This document shows, one piece after another, positions 1 to 7,753 of a stretch of 21,604 nucleotides of DNA. The notes beneath the pieces were generated by a model. That model did no database searches and was not told where the DNA came from. It worked only from the letters and a program-made list of their open reading frames with translations. The DNA is from WQUF01 sp031549885 (GTDB lineage Bacteria; Bacillota; Clostridia; Clostridiales; Clostridiaceae). The DNA lies in the NCBI GenBank assembly GCA_031549885.1, contig JAVBPD010000138.1:1-21604 (forward strand), given 5' to 3'. A program made the translations under genes and the position numbers. Numbering within the stretch: position 1 is the stretch's first letter; each line of letters starts with the position of its first letter.

Positions 1-1050
1 CTTTCTCAAGAGGAGAGCGAAAAAAGAGCAAAAGAAGAGAGGCAAATTATCTTAAAGAGAAATAGTAATTTTAATAGGGGCGTAGACCTGCACAAAAATA
101 TGCAAAATATCGATATTGAATTAATTGAGGATATTCCTGAAGGCTGGAGCCCCTTTGATGAAATTTCAGATATTGGCCTGTTAGACTTAGCTAGATCCAT
201 TGACAATGTTGGGTTAATTCATCCAATTTATGTAACTTTAGATCATAATGGAATTTATAATGTGATAATTGGGAGATGTCGCCTTCTTGCATATATTAAG
301 TTGTTTCAGGAGACAAATAACCCTAAATACAAATTCATACCTTCTTATATTATAGATATGAATGAAGTCGATGAATTATTCATCAGAACAATGATTATTG
401 AATCAAACATCTGTTTTAGAAATATTTCTAAAATAAATATGGTTAAAAGTTTGATACTAAATTATGAAGCAATGAAAATGGCAAAACAATACAGAAATGA
501 AAGCAATGTGGGAATGGAGCTTGCTAAAATCTACAATATCAGCACTAGTAGCCTGTTCAACTTTCTTAAAGTTAGGAGCCTTTGCAATGAAGCATTAACC
601 CTTTTATTTGAAGAAAAGATACCTTTAAAAGCAGCTATATATCTTGCAAGAGTTGATAAAGAAACACAAGTTAACATTTTAAAAAGGTATGGAGTTTCAG
701 CAATTAAAGTTATTTTTAAATTAAAGCTTTTAACAAATGAAAAGAGCCTTTCTTTAGAAAAATTAGATAAAAAAATAAAATCAGTTGAAAACCTTACACC
801 ACATAAAACTAAAATAACTGTGGAACTACATCAAGAACTTGTTAACCCATTTTTAGAATATTTAAATGGATTTGTACGAGAAAAAGCTAGCAGATTTGCA
901 GGGCTTGTTTCAAAGGGAGAGTTTAAATATGTGTTTAAACTAAGATATGATGAAGAAGCTATGGAGTTTTATGCAAATAAAAATATAATTGATAAAAACC
1001 TATTAAATAAACTAAAATCTAAAACTGTAGCAGAGTTTTTTAAAAAATAA
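1..1050 (+). CDS. ParB-like N-terminal domain protein, 5' end outside window
   Basis: The reading frame is open from base 1, and the first ATG (base 100) has no ribosome binding site, so the gene starts upstream; at least 349 residues are visible. The first ~30 visible residues are charged and probably helical (SQEESEKRAKEER). From the ATG at 100, residues ~5-75 have the layout of a ParB/Spo0J N-terminal domain: a run LARSIDNVGLIHPIYV, then VIIGRCRLLAY at the place where canonical ParB has GERRxRA. A predicted helix-turn-helix follows (GMELAKIYNISTSSLFNFL), then a KorB/ParB-like helical stretch. The canonical Arg-rich box is altered, so this is unlikely to be the housekeeping Spo0J; it is more likely an accessory DNA-binding protein of plasmid or element type. 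No ParA is visible. Domain identity is from motif reading only. Confidence 0.65.
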   Translation, partial: LSQEESEKRAKEERQIILKRNSNFNRGVDLHKNMQNIDIELIEDIPEGWSPFDEISDIGLLDLARSIDNVGLIHPIYVTLDHNGIYNVIIGRCRLLAYIKLFQETNNPKYKFIPSYIIDMNEVDELFIRTMIIESNICFRNISKINMVKSLILNYEAMKMAKQYRNESNVGMELAKIYNISTSSLFNFLKVRSLCNEALTLLFEEKIPLKAAIYLARVDKETQVNILKRYGVSAIKVIFKLKLLTNEKSLSLEKLDKKIKSVENLTPHKTKITVELHQELVNPFLEYLNGFVREKASRFAGLVSKGEFKYVFKLRYDEEAMEFYANKNIIDKNLLNKLKSKTVAEFFKK

Positions 1051-1310
1051 TATTTTCAAATTAATATTTACTGGACTTAAAATAAATGAAAACTAAATAA
1101 GAGCATTCTTTCATAAAACCCTTTCAAAAAAAGAAAAACAGATCAGGGTTATTTGCCATATCTAAAAACATCTGTTTAAAGAACATTGTCTTTTCTTTTA
1201 AAATTTTACCCTTGTCGAGTTTAAAATTAAAAGTAAATCCTGTCTTAAAAAATTTTTTTAAAAATAGTAATATTTTAAGCTATACTTTTTTGAAGGTGTA
1301 GTTAAGTTGA
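1051..1310. other. AT-rich intergenic region, no gene seen
   Basis: About 260 bases lie between the ParB-like gene and the fabV terminator. I see no open frame with a ribosome binding site and no convincing RNA fold. A weak inverted repeat (AACCCT near 1117, AGGGTT near 1145) has a long A-rich loop and might be a poor terminator for the upstream gene. Confidence 0.4.
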
Positions 1311-1351
1311 AAAATAGAGCTATCCTCCTATAGTTTTTAACACTTAGGAAT
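1311..1351 (-). terminator. Rho-independent terminator of fabV
   Basis: Reading the minus strand just after the fabV stop, GGGGCTA-CC pairs with GG-A-TAGCTCT (one bulge, two G-U pairs). An inner TCCTA/TAGGA stem extends the helix, and ATTTTT follows. The position is right for ending a monocistronic fabV transcript. Confidence 0.5.
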
Positions 1352-1376
1352 GGTAGCCCCTTAGATTAATATTAAA

Positions 1377-2555
1377 TTAAAATTCCTTTACATCTTCGTC
1401 ATAGTCAACATCATCTCTACCAAATCCAAACAATGAATAAAACTCATTCCTATATCCATTTAAATCAGTTAATTGTTCTACATGCTCGCTATTAATTGAA
1501 GGCCAAAATTCATTAATCTTAGATTGAATTTCTTCTCTCATTTCATAATCATCCATGCGAATGCGATATTCTTCATCAAAAAAATCATGTTTTCCTGAAT
1601 AAAGTTTATCCTTAAAAAGCCTTTTAATTTGTTCAAAACAACCCTCATGCGTTCCTTTTTCTTTCATGATCTTATAAAGCAAAGATATGTACAAAGGAAC
1701 TACTGGGATTGCAGATGAGGCTTGAGTTACAAGAGCTTTATTAACTGAAATAAAAGCATTTGCATTATACCTTTTAAGCTTTTCATTTATTAAATTTGAG
1801 AATTTTAAAAGGTCATCTTTAGCTTTTCCAATGGTTCCATCTTTATAAATTGGATGAGTAAGAGGAGGCCCAATATAAGAGTATGCAAGCGTTTTAAATC
1901 CGTCAGAAATAAGATCTTCTTCTATTAATTTATCAATCCACATGTTAAAGTCTTCTCCACCCATTACTTTAATTGTTTCTAAAGTTTCCTCATCGCTTGC
2001 TGGAGAAATTGAAACATCGCTTACAATACCAGTGTGAAAGTCTACAGTTTTGTTTTCATATGTAGACCCAATTGGTTTAATCACAGAAGAATATATTATA
2101 TCTGAATTAGGGTCTTTCCTCTTAGGAGAAGCTAAACTATAAATTAATAAATCTACTTTTTCTCCATTAAATAAACTTCTGCATGAAGATACCACTTCTT
2201 CTTTAATCTCATTTGAAAAAGCATCTCCATTTATAGTTTTAGATGGTATATTATTTTTTCTGCAAAGATAATCAAAAGCTTCATTATTATAAAAACCTGC
2301 AGTTGCTGTGCGGTTTAAAGATGATTCTTTTTCAAAAGAAACTCCTATTGTCTTTGCTTTATAGCAAAATGCTGAAACTATTCTTGACGAAAGGCCATAG
2401 CCACTGGATGATCCAATTACTATTACATTTTTAGGTCCAAAGGATTTTAGCTCTTCTTTTAAAGCCAAATTCATTAAATCCTCAACGTTTTTAAAGCATC
2501 CAATTGGATGAGCAGTAGTGCATATGAACCCTCTTGTTTTTGGTTTAATTATCAA
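1377..2555 (-). CDS. fabV: Enoyl-ACP / trans-2-enoyl-CoA reductase (FabV/Ter family)
   Basis: A 392-residue protein, the usual length for FabV and trans-2-enoyl-CoA reductase (Ter). It reduces the trans-2 double bond of enoyl-ACP or enoyl-CoA with NAD(P)H, either at the last step of fatty acid elongation or in butyrate-type chain formation. Visible marks are the family N-terminus (IIKPKTRGFICTTAHPIGC), the dinucleotide-binding loop GSSSGYG at residues 48-54, and the catalytic Tyr-x8-Lys (Y237...K246) in YKDGTIGKAK. The start is TTG: AGGAGGT lies seven bases before it and no ATG fits better. The gene has its own promoter-like sequence and terminator, so it is probably monocistronic. FabV and Ter share these motifs, so the preferred substrate (ACP or CoA) cannot be read from sequence. 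FabV enzymes are generally poorly inhibited by triclosan; that is family knowledge, not seen here. Confidence 0.93.
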   Translation of the reverse strand: MIIKPKTRGFICTTAHPIGCFKNVEDLMNLALKEELKSFGPKNVIVIGSSSGYGLSSRIVSAFCYKAKTIGVSFEKESSLNRTATAGFYNNEAFDYLCRKNNIPSKTINGDAFSNEIKEEVVSSCRSLFNGEKVDLLIYSLASPKRKDPNSDIIYSSVIKPIGSTYENKTVDFHTGIVSDVSISPASDEETLETIKVMGGEDFNMWIDKLIEEDLISDGFKTLAYSYIGPPLTHPIYKDGTIGKAKDDLLKFSNLINEKLKRYNANAFISVNKALVTQASSAIPVVPLYISLLYKIMKEKGTHEGCFEQIKRLFKDKLYSGKHDFFDEEYRIRMDDYEMREEIQSKINEFWPSINSEHVEQLTDLNGYRNEFYSLFGFGRDDVDYDEDVKEF

Positions 2556-2562
2556 TACAAAT

Positions 2563-2569
2563 ACCTCCT
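2563..2569 (-). promoter_or_regulatory. Ribosome binding site fixing the TTG start of fabV
   Basis: A perfect AGGAGGT on the minus strand, seven bases upstream of the TTG at 2553-2555. It decides for the non-ATG start. Confidence 0.8.
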
Positions 2570-2595
2570 ACTTTTTAAAAAAGAATTATCAATAA

Positions 2596-2624
2596 ATTGT
2601 ATCACTTAAAAAACTTTAGCTCAA
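2596..2624 (-). promoter_or_regulatory. Sigma-A type promoter for fabV
   Basis: On the minus strand: -35 TTGAGC (2619-2624), a 17-base spacer, -10 TACAAT (2596-2601). Four of six and five of six consensus bases, about 40 bases before the fabV start. Confidence 0.45.
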
Positions 2625-2635
2625 CATTAAATTAT

Positions 2636-3223
2636 TTACTCTTTAGCACTTCTCTTTCCATCGAGCCATAAATTTATCATCACTGATGGAAGTGGAAATA
2701 TAATAAACAGTATTACTGAATATAAAGGCCTAAAAAATGCTAGGAAAGTTACTAAAAGCATGATTATAGTGGTTACTATGGTATTATACACAAAATAAAT
2801 TCTTTGATAGTTGTTTCCTTTAGTATGTTTATTTATATCCACTACGCTAAAAAGCATAAAATCATATGTTATACTTACAAATAAGTAAACTGTACCATAT
2901 CCAACTACTGGTGCTGTTGCATTTGGCTCCTCAGTAATCCATTTTGTGAAAAGCGGTATTAAGGCTAAAAAAAATAAAAACAATAAATTTATCCATACTA
3001 ATTTATTATTAATATTTTGAATCATTTTAAAAAGCCTTCTATGTTGATCCCAAAAGCTACCTACAATAATAAAACTTACAAAGAATATGAAAATAGATCC
3101 AAAAAAATACTCCATTTCTCCAATATCATTTATTTTAGGCAATCCAATATTTAAAACCATTATAGTAATAATAATAGCTATTACTCCATCGCTTAAAGCC
3201 TCTAATCGCTGCTTTTCATCCAT
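2636..3223 (-). CDS. TMEM175-family (DUF1211) potassium channel-like membrane protein
   Basis: A 195-residue integral membrane protein, the normal size of a bacterial TMEM175 subunit. The family signature at the start of helix 1 (R-x3-FSDGV-x-AI) appears as RLEALSDGVIAI at residues 6-17, with Phe replaced by Leu. About six hydrophobic segments follow, including a conserved-type WDQHRR loop after the second helix (near residues 58-63). Family members form tetrameric K+-permeable channels in the plasma membrane; selectivity of this copy is not shown. The start is an ATG with only a weak Shine-Dalgarno (GGAAG, about 13 bases upstream). It follows the penicillin-binding protein gene but is separated from it by a hairpin, so it is probably a separate transcript. 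Confidence 0.82.
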   Translation of the reverse strand: MDEKQRLEALSDGVIAIIITIMVLNIGLPKINDIGEMEYFFGSIFIFFVSFIIVGSFWDQHRRLFKMIQNINNKLVWINLLFLFFLALIPLFTKWITEEPNATAPVVGYGTVYLFVSITYDFMLFSVVDINKHTKGNNYQRIYFVYNTIVTTIIMLLVTFLAFFRPLYSVILFIIFPLPSVMINLWLDGKRSAKE

Positions 3224-3245
3224 TTTTTAAGTTTCACTTCCTTAC

Positions 3246-3274
3246 ATTAGAGTATTATTTCTATTAAACAGCAA
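3246..3274 (-). promoter_or_regulatory. Possible promoter for the TMEM175-like gene
   Basis: Minus strand: TTGCTG (3269-3274), 17-base spacer, TCTAAT (3246-3251). The -10 is good (five of six), the -35 poor. It lies between the upstream terminator and the gene. Confidence 0.3.
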
Positions 3275-3314
3275 ATTATTATAGCGAAGGCATAGTACCT
3301 TCGCCAGAATAATT
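3274..3314 (-). terminator. Hairpin terminator after the penicillin-binding protein gene
   Basis: A GC-rich 7-bp stem GCGAAGG/CCTTCGC (3284-3290 with 3298-3304) and a 7-base loop, extended by an outer AATTATT/AATAATT pairing that overlaps the stop codon. The T-run on the minus strand is modest, so termination may be partial. Confidence 0.55.
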
Positions 3315-5346
3315 ATTCAAAAAACTTTTTTACCTTTTGTATTAAGTAGCTGCTGCCTCCTCGGTCTTTTACATCTTCAACCATGCTCATTATTAAAAGC
3401 GGTCTTTCAATATTTTTATCTGCATTAAATAAACAAAACCACCCTACCTCAGTGCCAGTTTTATCATCCTTTGATTTTTTAATTTCTGCTGTACCAGTTT
3501 TTCCAGCAAGAGGGACTCCATTAACCTGAGCTAATCTAATCCCTTGTTCCACAACTTGTGTTAAATCTGAAAGTATAACATCTGAAACTTCTTTGCTAAA
3601 AACATTCTCTTTCCATAATTCAGGTGTTTTACTATCTTTATATAAAATATATGGCTTAATCATGCTGCCATCATTAAAAAAAGATGAATACATACAAACC
3701 ATATGAAGAGGGTTAACCAGCATCTGACCTTGACCATAACCACTATCTGCAAGCTGAATTTCACCATTAAATTCACCAGAATTTGAGAAACTTGAAGGGT
3801 TCATTTTAAAATCAAAAGGAATATCTTCATTAAATCCAATATTTAAAAGCTCTTTTTTCAGTATATCTTTCCCAATGTTCAATGCTGCTTTTGCAAAATA
3901 AATATTGTCTGAATAAATTAAAGCATTTCTTAAATTAGATACGTCATTATATTCCTTTAATGTTTTTACAAAATAAGATCCCCATGCTGGATTTTTTTGC
4001 CAGTGGAGCCCACTATGCCCATAATCGTCTTCAGAGCGTATTTTGCCAGTGTTTAAGCCTATTGCAGCCACAATTGGCTTAAATGTGGATCCAGGGCATA
4101 AACATGCTTTAAAACGGTTAAATAGCGGCTTATTTGCATCTTCGTTTAAAGAATTCCATTTGTTTTTTGACATTCCAACTATGAAATCATTAGAATTAAA
4201 TGCTGGAGTGCTAACAAGCGCAAGAACCTCTCCAGTTTTATTATTAATTGCAATAGAGCTGCTTTTATCGCTTGTAAATTCATCATATAAAGCGCATTGC
4301 ATATGTACATCAATAGTTAACTTTACATCCTCACCATTTTTCTCATTTTTCTTTGCAATGGTTATCTTCTTACCTTTTGTATTTGTAATGAGAATTTCAT
4401 GGCCATCTATTCCTCTAAGCTTTTCCTCATAAATTCTTTCAAGTCCAGCTTTTCCAATGATGCTATTTTTGTTGTACTCTTTATCTTTATAACTTTCAAG
4501 CTCTTTTAAACTTATATTTTGAATATAACCAACTAAATGAGATGTCTTCTCTCCATATGGATAAACTCTCACTTCCACATCTTTAATCATCACTCCTGGA
4601 ATTCTTAAAATAGAATTTTCTAAATCAACTTGACCTTTTGAAATAGTCTTTATCGGTACAAATGTGGTCTTTTTTACATAAGGTGCGCTTAATTGTCTGT
4701 TGATTTCATCTACAGATATATCTAAAATTTTAGAAATTTCAGATATATTTATTTCCTTGTTTTCTTCAAGCTTTTCAGGAATAATTCCAATGGAAGATGC
4801 AACCCCTGGCCCTGCAATTATTTCACCATTCCTATCTAAAATATTTCCTCTTTTAGCTTTTAAAGCGTTTATTTTTATTCTGTCACCATCGTCAAGCTGT
4901 GGAAAAATCAAATTGCTTTTCCATTTAAGGCCATATCTTTTATCTTTATCTAAAATAAATGTAGCTTCATTTGAAAAAGCAATGTTTATAGCTATTGTAT
5001 CCATTGCAGTGTCATATTTCACAATGATCTCATCTTTATTTTTTTTATCTACTTCAGTTACATTAACAGTTAAATTCTCTGCTTTAATGCCTTCATATAT
5101 ATTTTTATTTCTTGATATAAAATCTTCAACAGAAACTTGTTTTTGACTTTCATCATCTAACATGGAGTACATTTCTATAAATCTAGATTCGTTAATGCAA
5201 TTCATATATTTAATTAGTAGATCATGAGGTTCCATTCCTTTTTTAGTAAAATTAAAAAATGGCAATGCATTTACACAAACAGCATTTAAAATAATGGATA
5301 AAATAGAAATCATTAAAATAATAAGTTTATTCCAATAATTTTTCAT
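3313..5346 (-). CDS. Class B penicillin-binding protein with MecA-like N-terminal domain
   Basis: A 677-residue peptidoglycan DD-transpeptidase acting outside the membrane. An N-terminal hydrophobic segment (residues ~8-26) is a signal or membrane anchor; the Cys at 24 is not in a proper lipobox. Residues ~38-150 match the NTF2-like MecA_N extension, 160-330 the dimerisation region (GNILDRNGEIIAGPG), and ~350-670 the transpeptidase. All three active-site motifs are present: SxxK as STFK with nucleophile Ser420, SxN as SDN 479-481, and KTGT 616-619. AGGAGG stands just before the ATG. This architecture is that of PBP2a/PBP3-like low-affinity proteins; whether this one is beta-lactam insensitive cannot be told from sequence. 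It carries no regulator next to it, so it may be a normal cell wall or sporulation enzyme. Confidence 0.92.
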   Translation of the reverse strand: MKNYWNKLIILMISILSIILNAVCVNALPFFNFTKKGMEPHDLLIKYMNCINESRFIEMYSMLDDESQKQVSVEDFISRNKNIYEGIKAENLTVNVTEVDKKNKDEIIVKYDTAMDTIAINIAFSNEATFILDKDKRYGLKWKSNLIFPQLDDGDRIKINALKAKRGNILDRNGEIIAGPGVASSIGIIPEKLEENKEINISEISKILDISVDEINRQLSAPYVKKTTFVPIKTISKGQVDLENSILRIPGVMIKDVEVRVYPYGEKTSHLVGYIQNISLKELESYKDKEYNKNSIIGKAGLERIYEEKLRGIDGHEILITNTKGKKITIAKKNEKNGEDVKLTIDVHMQCALYDEFTSDKSSSIAINNKTGEVLALVSTPAFNSNDFIVGMSKNKWNSLNEDANKPLFNRFKACLCPGSTFKPIVAAIGLNTGKIRSEDDYGHSGLHWQKNPAWGSYFVKTLKEYNDVSNLRNALIYSDNIYFAKAALNIGKDILKKELLNIGFNEDIPFDFKMNPSSFSNSGEFNGEIQLADSGYGQGQMLVNPLHMVCMYSSFFNDGSMIKPYILYKDSKTPELWKENVFSKEVSDVILSDLTQVVEQGIRLAQVNGVPLAGKTGTAEIKKSKDDKTGTEVGWFCLFNADKNIERPLLIMSMVEDVKDRGGSSYLIQKVKKFFE

Positions 5347-5462
5347 AATTTTCCTCCTTTTCTTTAGTATAATATTATTATTTGATATTTATGGATTTTT
5401 AAAACAAAATTTCCTTTTCTTATTATATTAGAACAATTTATTTTATGGATAATTTTCAATTA

Positions 5463-5490
5463 TTGGTGAAACATATTATAAACCTATTAT
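5463..5490 (+). promoter_or_regulatory. Possible promoter for the 60-aa orphan
   Basis: TTGGTG (5463-5468), 16-base spacer, TATTAT (5485-5490). It would give a very short leader before the ribosome binding site at 5498-5504, so it is uncertain. Confidence 0.25.
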
Positions 5491-5510
5491 GTTAAAAGGA
5501 AGATGGTAAA

Positions 5511-5693
5511 TTGGATAAAGATAATAATGGTGTGAACTTTAATGATATTTTATTGAATATAGAGAGAGAAAAGATTGATATCTTATATAAACAAAATATA
5601 CCTGAATCCCTTAGAAAAAAGCCAAAAAAGAAAAATGCTTTCACAAATACGGTGTCAAATTTTATAGATTTAATACATTCATGGATAGAATAG
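5511..5693 (+). CDS. Small hypothetical protein, TTG start
   Basis: A 60-residue, charged, soluble-looking protein that I do not recognise. The TTG start is preceded by AAAGGAAG with an eight-base gap; the nearby ATG at 5503 is in a frame that stops after ten codons. The middle is helical and acidic/basic mixed (NIEREKIDILYKQNIPESLRKK), then a KKPKKK patch, and the last ~17 residues (NTVSNFIDLIHSWIE) could form an amphipathic helix. A strong hairpin begins nine bases after the stop, which supports a real transcript unit. A minus-strand frame over the same DNA has no ribosome binding site and was dismissed. Function unknown; possibly a small cytosolic or sporulation-time protein, which is a guess. 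Confidence 0.55.
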   Translation: MDKDNNGVNFNDILLNIEREKIDILYKQNIPESLRKKPKKKNAFTNTVSNFIDLIHSWIE

Positions 5694-5701
5694 TATAAAA
5701 T

Positions 5702-5743
5702 AAGTATTTCAAAATATATAATCAATATTATTTTGAAATACTT
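5702..5743. terminator. Bidirectional terminator between the orphan gene and tatD
   Basis: A 14-bp perfect stem, AAGTATTTCAAAAT with ATTTTGAAATACTT, loop of 14 AT-rich bases, T-rich on both exits. It sits nine bases after the + strand orphan and eight bases after the end of tatD on the minus strand, so it probably serves both. Confidence 0.75.
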
Positions 5744-5750
5744 TTAATAT

Positions 5751-6539
5751 TTATTTTAAGTTAAAAAACTTAAAAGTGTTTTCTCTAGTTAACCTTGCTA
5801 GTTTTTCAGCATCCATATCTATACATTTAGCAATAGTTTTTAAAATATGAGGTAAAAATTTTGGTTCATTGCGCCCATCCTTTGGTTTATCCTTTAAATC
5901 TCTTGGAATTAAATAAGGCCCATCAGTTTCAATCATAAGTTTACCAAGTGGTATTTTCTTAACTAAATTCCTTAAATGAACCCCCCTTCTTTCATCGCAA
6001 ATCCATCCCGTAACTCCAATATAACATCCTAAATCAATGTATGAATTTAATTCTTTCTCATTTCCTGTAAAGCAATGGACCACAAGATTTGAAATATTTG
6101 GCCTATTGCTTTTTAAAATAGAATAAAAATCTAAAAACGCATCCCTTTCATGAAGAAATAGAGGCATTTTTAAAGAAATTGCAAGTGCAATCTGATCCTT
6201 AAAAACCTTTCTTTGAATATCTCTAGGGGAAAAATCTCTGTTATAATCAAGTCCGCATTCTCCAATAGCTACTACACAATCTTTATTTGCAAGCTTTTCT
6301 AACTCACCCATAGTTGAATCATTACAGGTTTTAGCATCATGAGGATGTATGCCTGCAGTTGAATAAATCATTTGTGGATACTTTGAAGCGTAATTTGCAG
6401 AAAGCTTACTTGATATTAAACTCGAACCAGTAATTATAATGGGAGTAACTCCTGCATTTTTAGCATTTTCTACAATTTCTTCCCGATCAAAATTAAAACT
6501 TTTATTCATTAAATTTATTCCAATATCGATTATTTGCAT
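5751..6539 (-). CDS. tatD: TatD family metal-dependent DNase
   Basis: A 262-residue TIM-barrel amidohydrolase-type nuclease, standard length. It resembles the Escherichia coli TatD branch rather than the YcfH/YabD branch usual in Firmicutes: it starts IIDIGINL with no HxH in the first strand, and has TAGIHPHD, AIGECGLDYNRDFS, HCFTG, VTGWICDERRG and ETDGPYLIPRDL in order. Likely metal ligands are Glu94, His130, His155 and Asp206. Family members are 3'-5' exonucleases acting on damaged single-stranded DNA and in DNA fragmentation. The ATG has AAAGGA seven bases upstream, and only 20 bases separate it from the preceding membrane gene, so it is the last gene of the moxR operon; no functional link to that complex is known to me. 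Confidence 0.9.
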   Translation of the reverse strand: MQIIDIGINLMNKSFNFDREEIVENAKNAGVTPIIITGSSLISSKLSANYASKYPQMIYSTAGIHPHDAKTCNDSTMGELEKLANKDCVVAIGECGLDYNRDFSPRDIQRKVFKDQIALAISLKMPLFLHERDAFLDFYSILKSNRPNISNLVVHCFTGNEKELNSYIDLGCYIGVTGWICDERRGVHLRNLVKKIPLGKLMIETDGPYLIPRDLKDKPKDGRNEPKFLPHILKTIAKCIDMDAEKLARLTRENTFKFFNLK

Positions 6540-6559
6540 TTTAGCGTTCCTTTCTGCCG

Positions 6560-7753
6560 TTATTTTTTTAATTCTCCAAATAACTTTTTAAGCCTTTTAT
6601 AGTCCTCGCTGTTAATTTCTTTTTCACCATAACGCACATCTAAATACACAGATCTAATGTCTTTTATTATTTCATCTTTATTAAATTCTTCTATATAAAA
6701 CTTTTCATAATCTAAGCTTGTCATGCTCTTCTTTGATGGCAATCCTGACTTTTCACAAAGAGCCATAAATTTTTTAAAAATTAATCTGACCTTATTAACT
6801 TTTCTGCTCTTAATTTTATCAGAAGGCTTTTCACTTTCATCAATTGGAATTCTTTCTTCAATGACTCCCTTATTTGAAGCATATCCATTTTCTCTTTTAA
6901 ATAACCTTCTAAACAATTTAACCATGAAGAAAATCAATAAACCTATAAAAACTATTGTAATAAGCACCTTTAAAACATCAATGGCTCCACTTGTGCTATT
7001 TAAAATATCATTAAAATTTTCTGTATTATAGACTTTTTCGCTGCTATTATCTACTGTTGGCTCGTATTTAAATATTATTTTAAACAAATTAAATAGTGGT
7101 GAAATAATATAAGAAATTGCGGTTAAAATAACCATGAGCACAGGTACAACAAGTTTTAGATAAACAAAGCCCAATGCAGTTTTAAAAAGCCCAAAAAAAG
7201 TTTTAGAGCTTAATATAAATCCTAAAAACAGAGCGATTAAAATAGGAACTATTGCCATAAGTTTAAATGAAAATTTATTTAATGCGCTCTCATCTTGTCT
7301 TAACATTCTCATTAAAATTACTGAACACACTAAAAATATAAACACATATGGTATAGAATTTTGCTCAGTATTTTTATTCACATAAAATAAAAACAAAGCT
7401 ATAAAAGGTCCAGCTATCTTTAAGTATAAAAAAAATATATCGCTATATATAAAATTAGTTTTAAATTTATTAATTTCATAAACATTGTAAATAATATAAA
7501 AAATAGGTGGCATTAATACAATAATATTTGCTAAACTCATTGGAACTACAAAGAAACAAGATAACATTAATAATAAAGGCACATACTTTATAGAGCCTCT
7601 TTCTTTAAAAGCAGCAGATAAAAATGCTGATATTGCCATAATAGGAGTGGTTATTAGAACATTATTTCCATTAAATAAATATGAAAAAAAATTAGCAAAA
7701 GTAAAATAAAAACAAATATCGCTGAGCATTTTTAATGCAAAAACTAAACTCAT
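6560..7753 (-). CDS. Membrane protein with DUF4129-like C-terminus, moxR operon
   Basis: A 397-residue protein. The first ~220 residues are a dense set of about seven to eight hydrophobic helices; one more helix lies near 265-283 (VLKVLITIVFIGLLIFFMVKL). The cytosolic tail (~285-397) ends with a helical stretch (TSLDYEKFYIEEF ... SVYLDVRYGEKEI) like the DUF4129 tail of TgpA-type proteins. In the usual clostridial and bacillar arrangement the third gene of a moxR-DUF58 operon has helices, an external transglutaminase core, a helix and then DUF4129. Here the segment between the last two helices is only ~45 residues (KYEPTVDNSSEKVYN...), with no Cys-His-Asp triad, so the enzyme core is absent. 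It overlaps the DUF58 gene by four bases, showing translational coupling. Probably a membrane scaffold partner of MoxR/DUF58. Confidence 0.65.
   Translation of the reverse strand: MSLVFALKMLSDICFYFTFANFFSYLFNGNNVLITTPIMAISAFLSAAFKERGSIKYVPLLLMLSCFFVVPMSLANIIVLMPPIFYIIYNVYEINKFKTNFIYSDIFFLYLKIAGPFIALFLFYVNKNTEQNSIPYVFIFLVCSVILMRMLRQDESALNKFSFKLMAIVPILIALFLGFILSSKTFFGLFKTALGFVYLKLVVPVLMVILTAISYIISPLFNLFKIIFKYEPTVDNSSEKVYNTENFNDILNSTSGAIDVLKVLITIVFIGLLIFFMVKLFRRLFKRENGYASNKGVIEERIPIDESEKPSDKIKSRKVNKVRLIFKKFMALCEKSGLPSKKSMTSLDYEKFYIEEFNKDEIIKDIRSVYLDVRYGEKEINSEDYKRLKKLFGELKK

Noticed and set aside
1305..1331. Short TTG-started frame of eight codons (KNRAILL) that could be a leader peptide
   Set aside because: No gene follows on the plus strand to be attenuated; the sequence is better explained as part of the fabV terminator on the other strand.
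4043..5146. Plus-strand open frames opposite the penicillin-binding protein
   Set aside because: They are shadows of a clear transpeptidase gene, without ribosome sites.
5240..5346. Lipoprotein signal in the penicillin-binding protein (Cys24)
   Set aside because: The residues before the Cys (LNAV) do not fit a lipobox; an ordinary signal or anchor helix is more likely.
5492..5725. 77-codon minus-strand frame over the 60-aa orphan
   Set aside because: No ribosome site; it runs across the terminator hairpin, and composition is Phe/Leu/Ile-rich as expected for an antisense reading of a Lys/Glu/Asn-rich gene.
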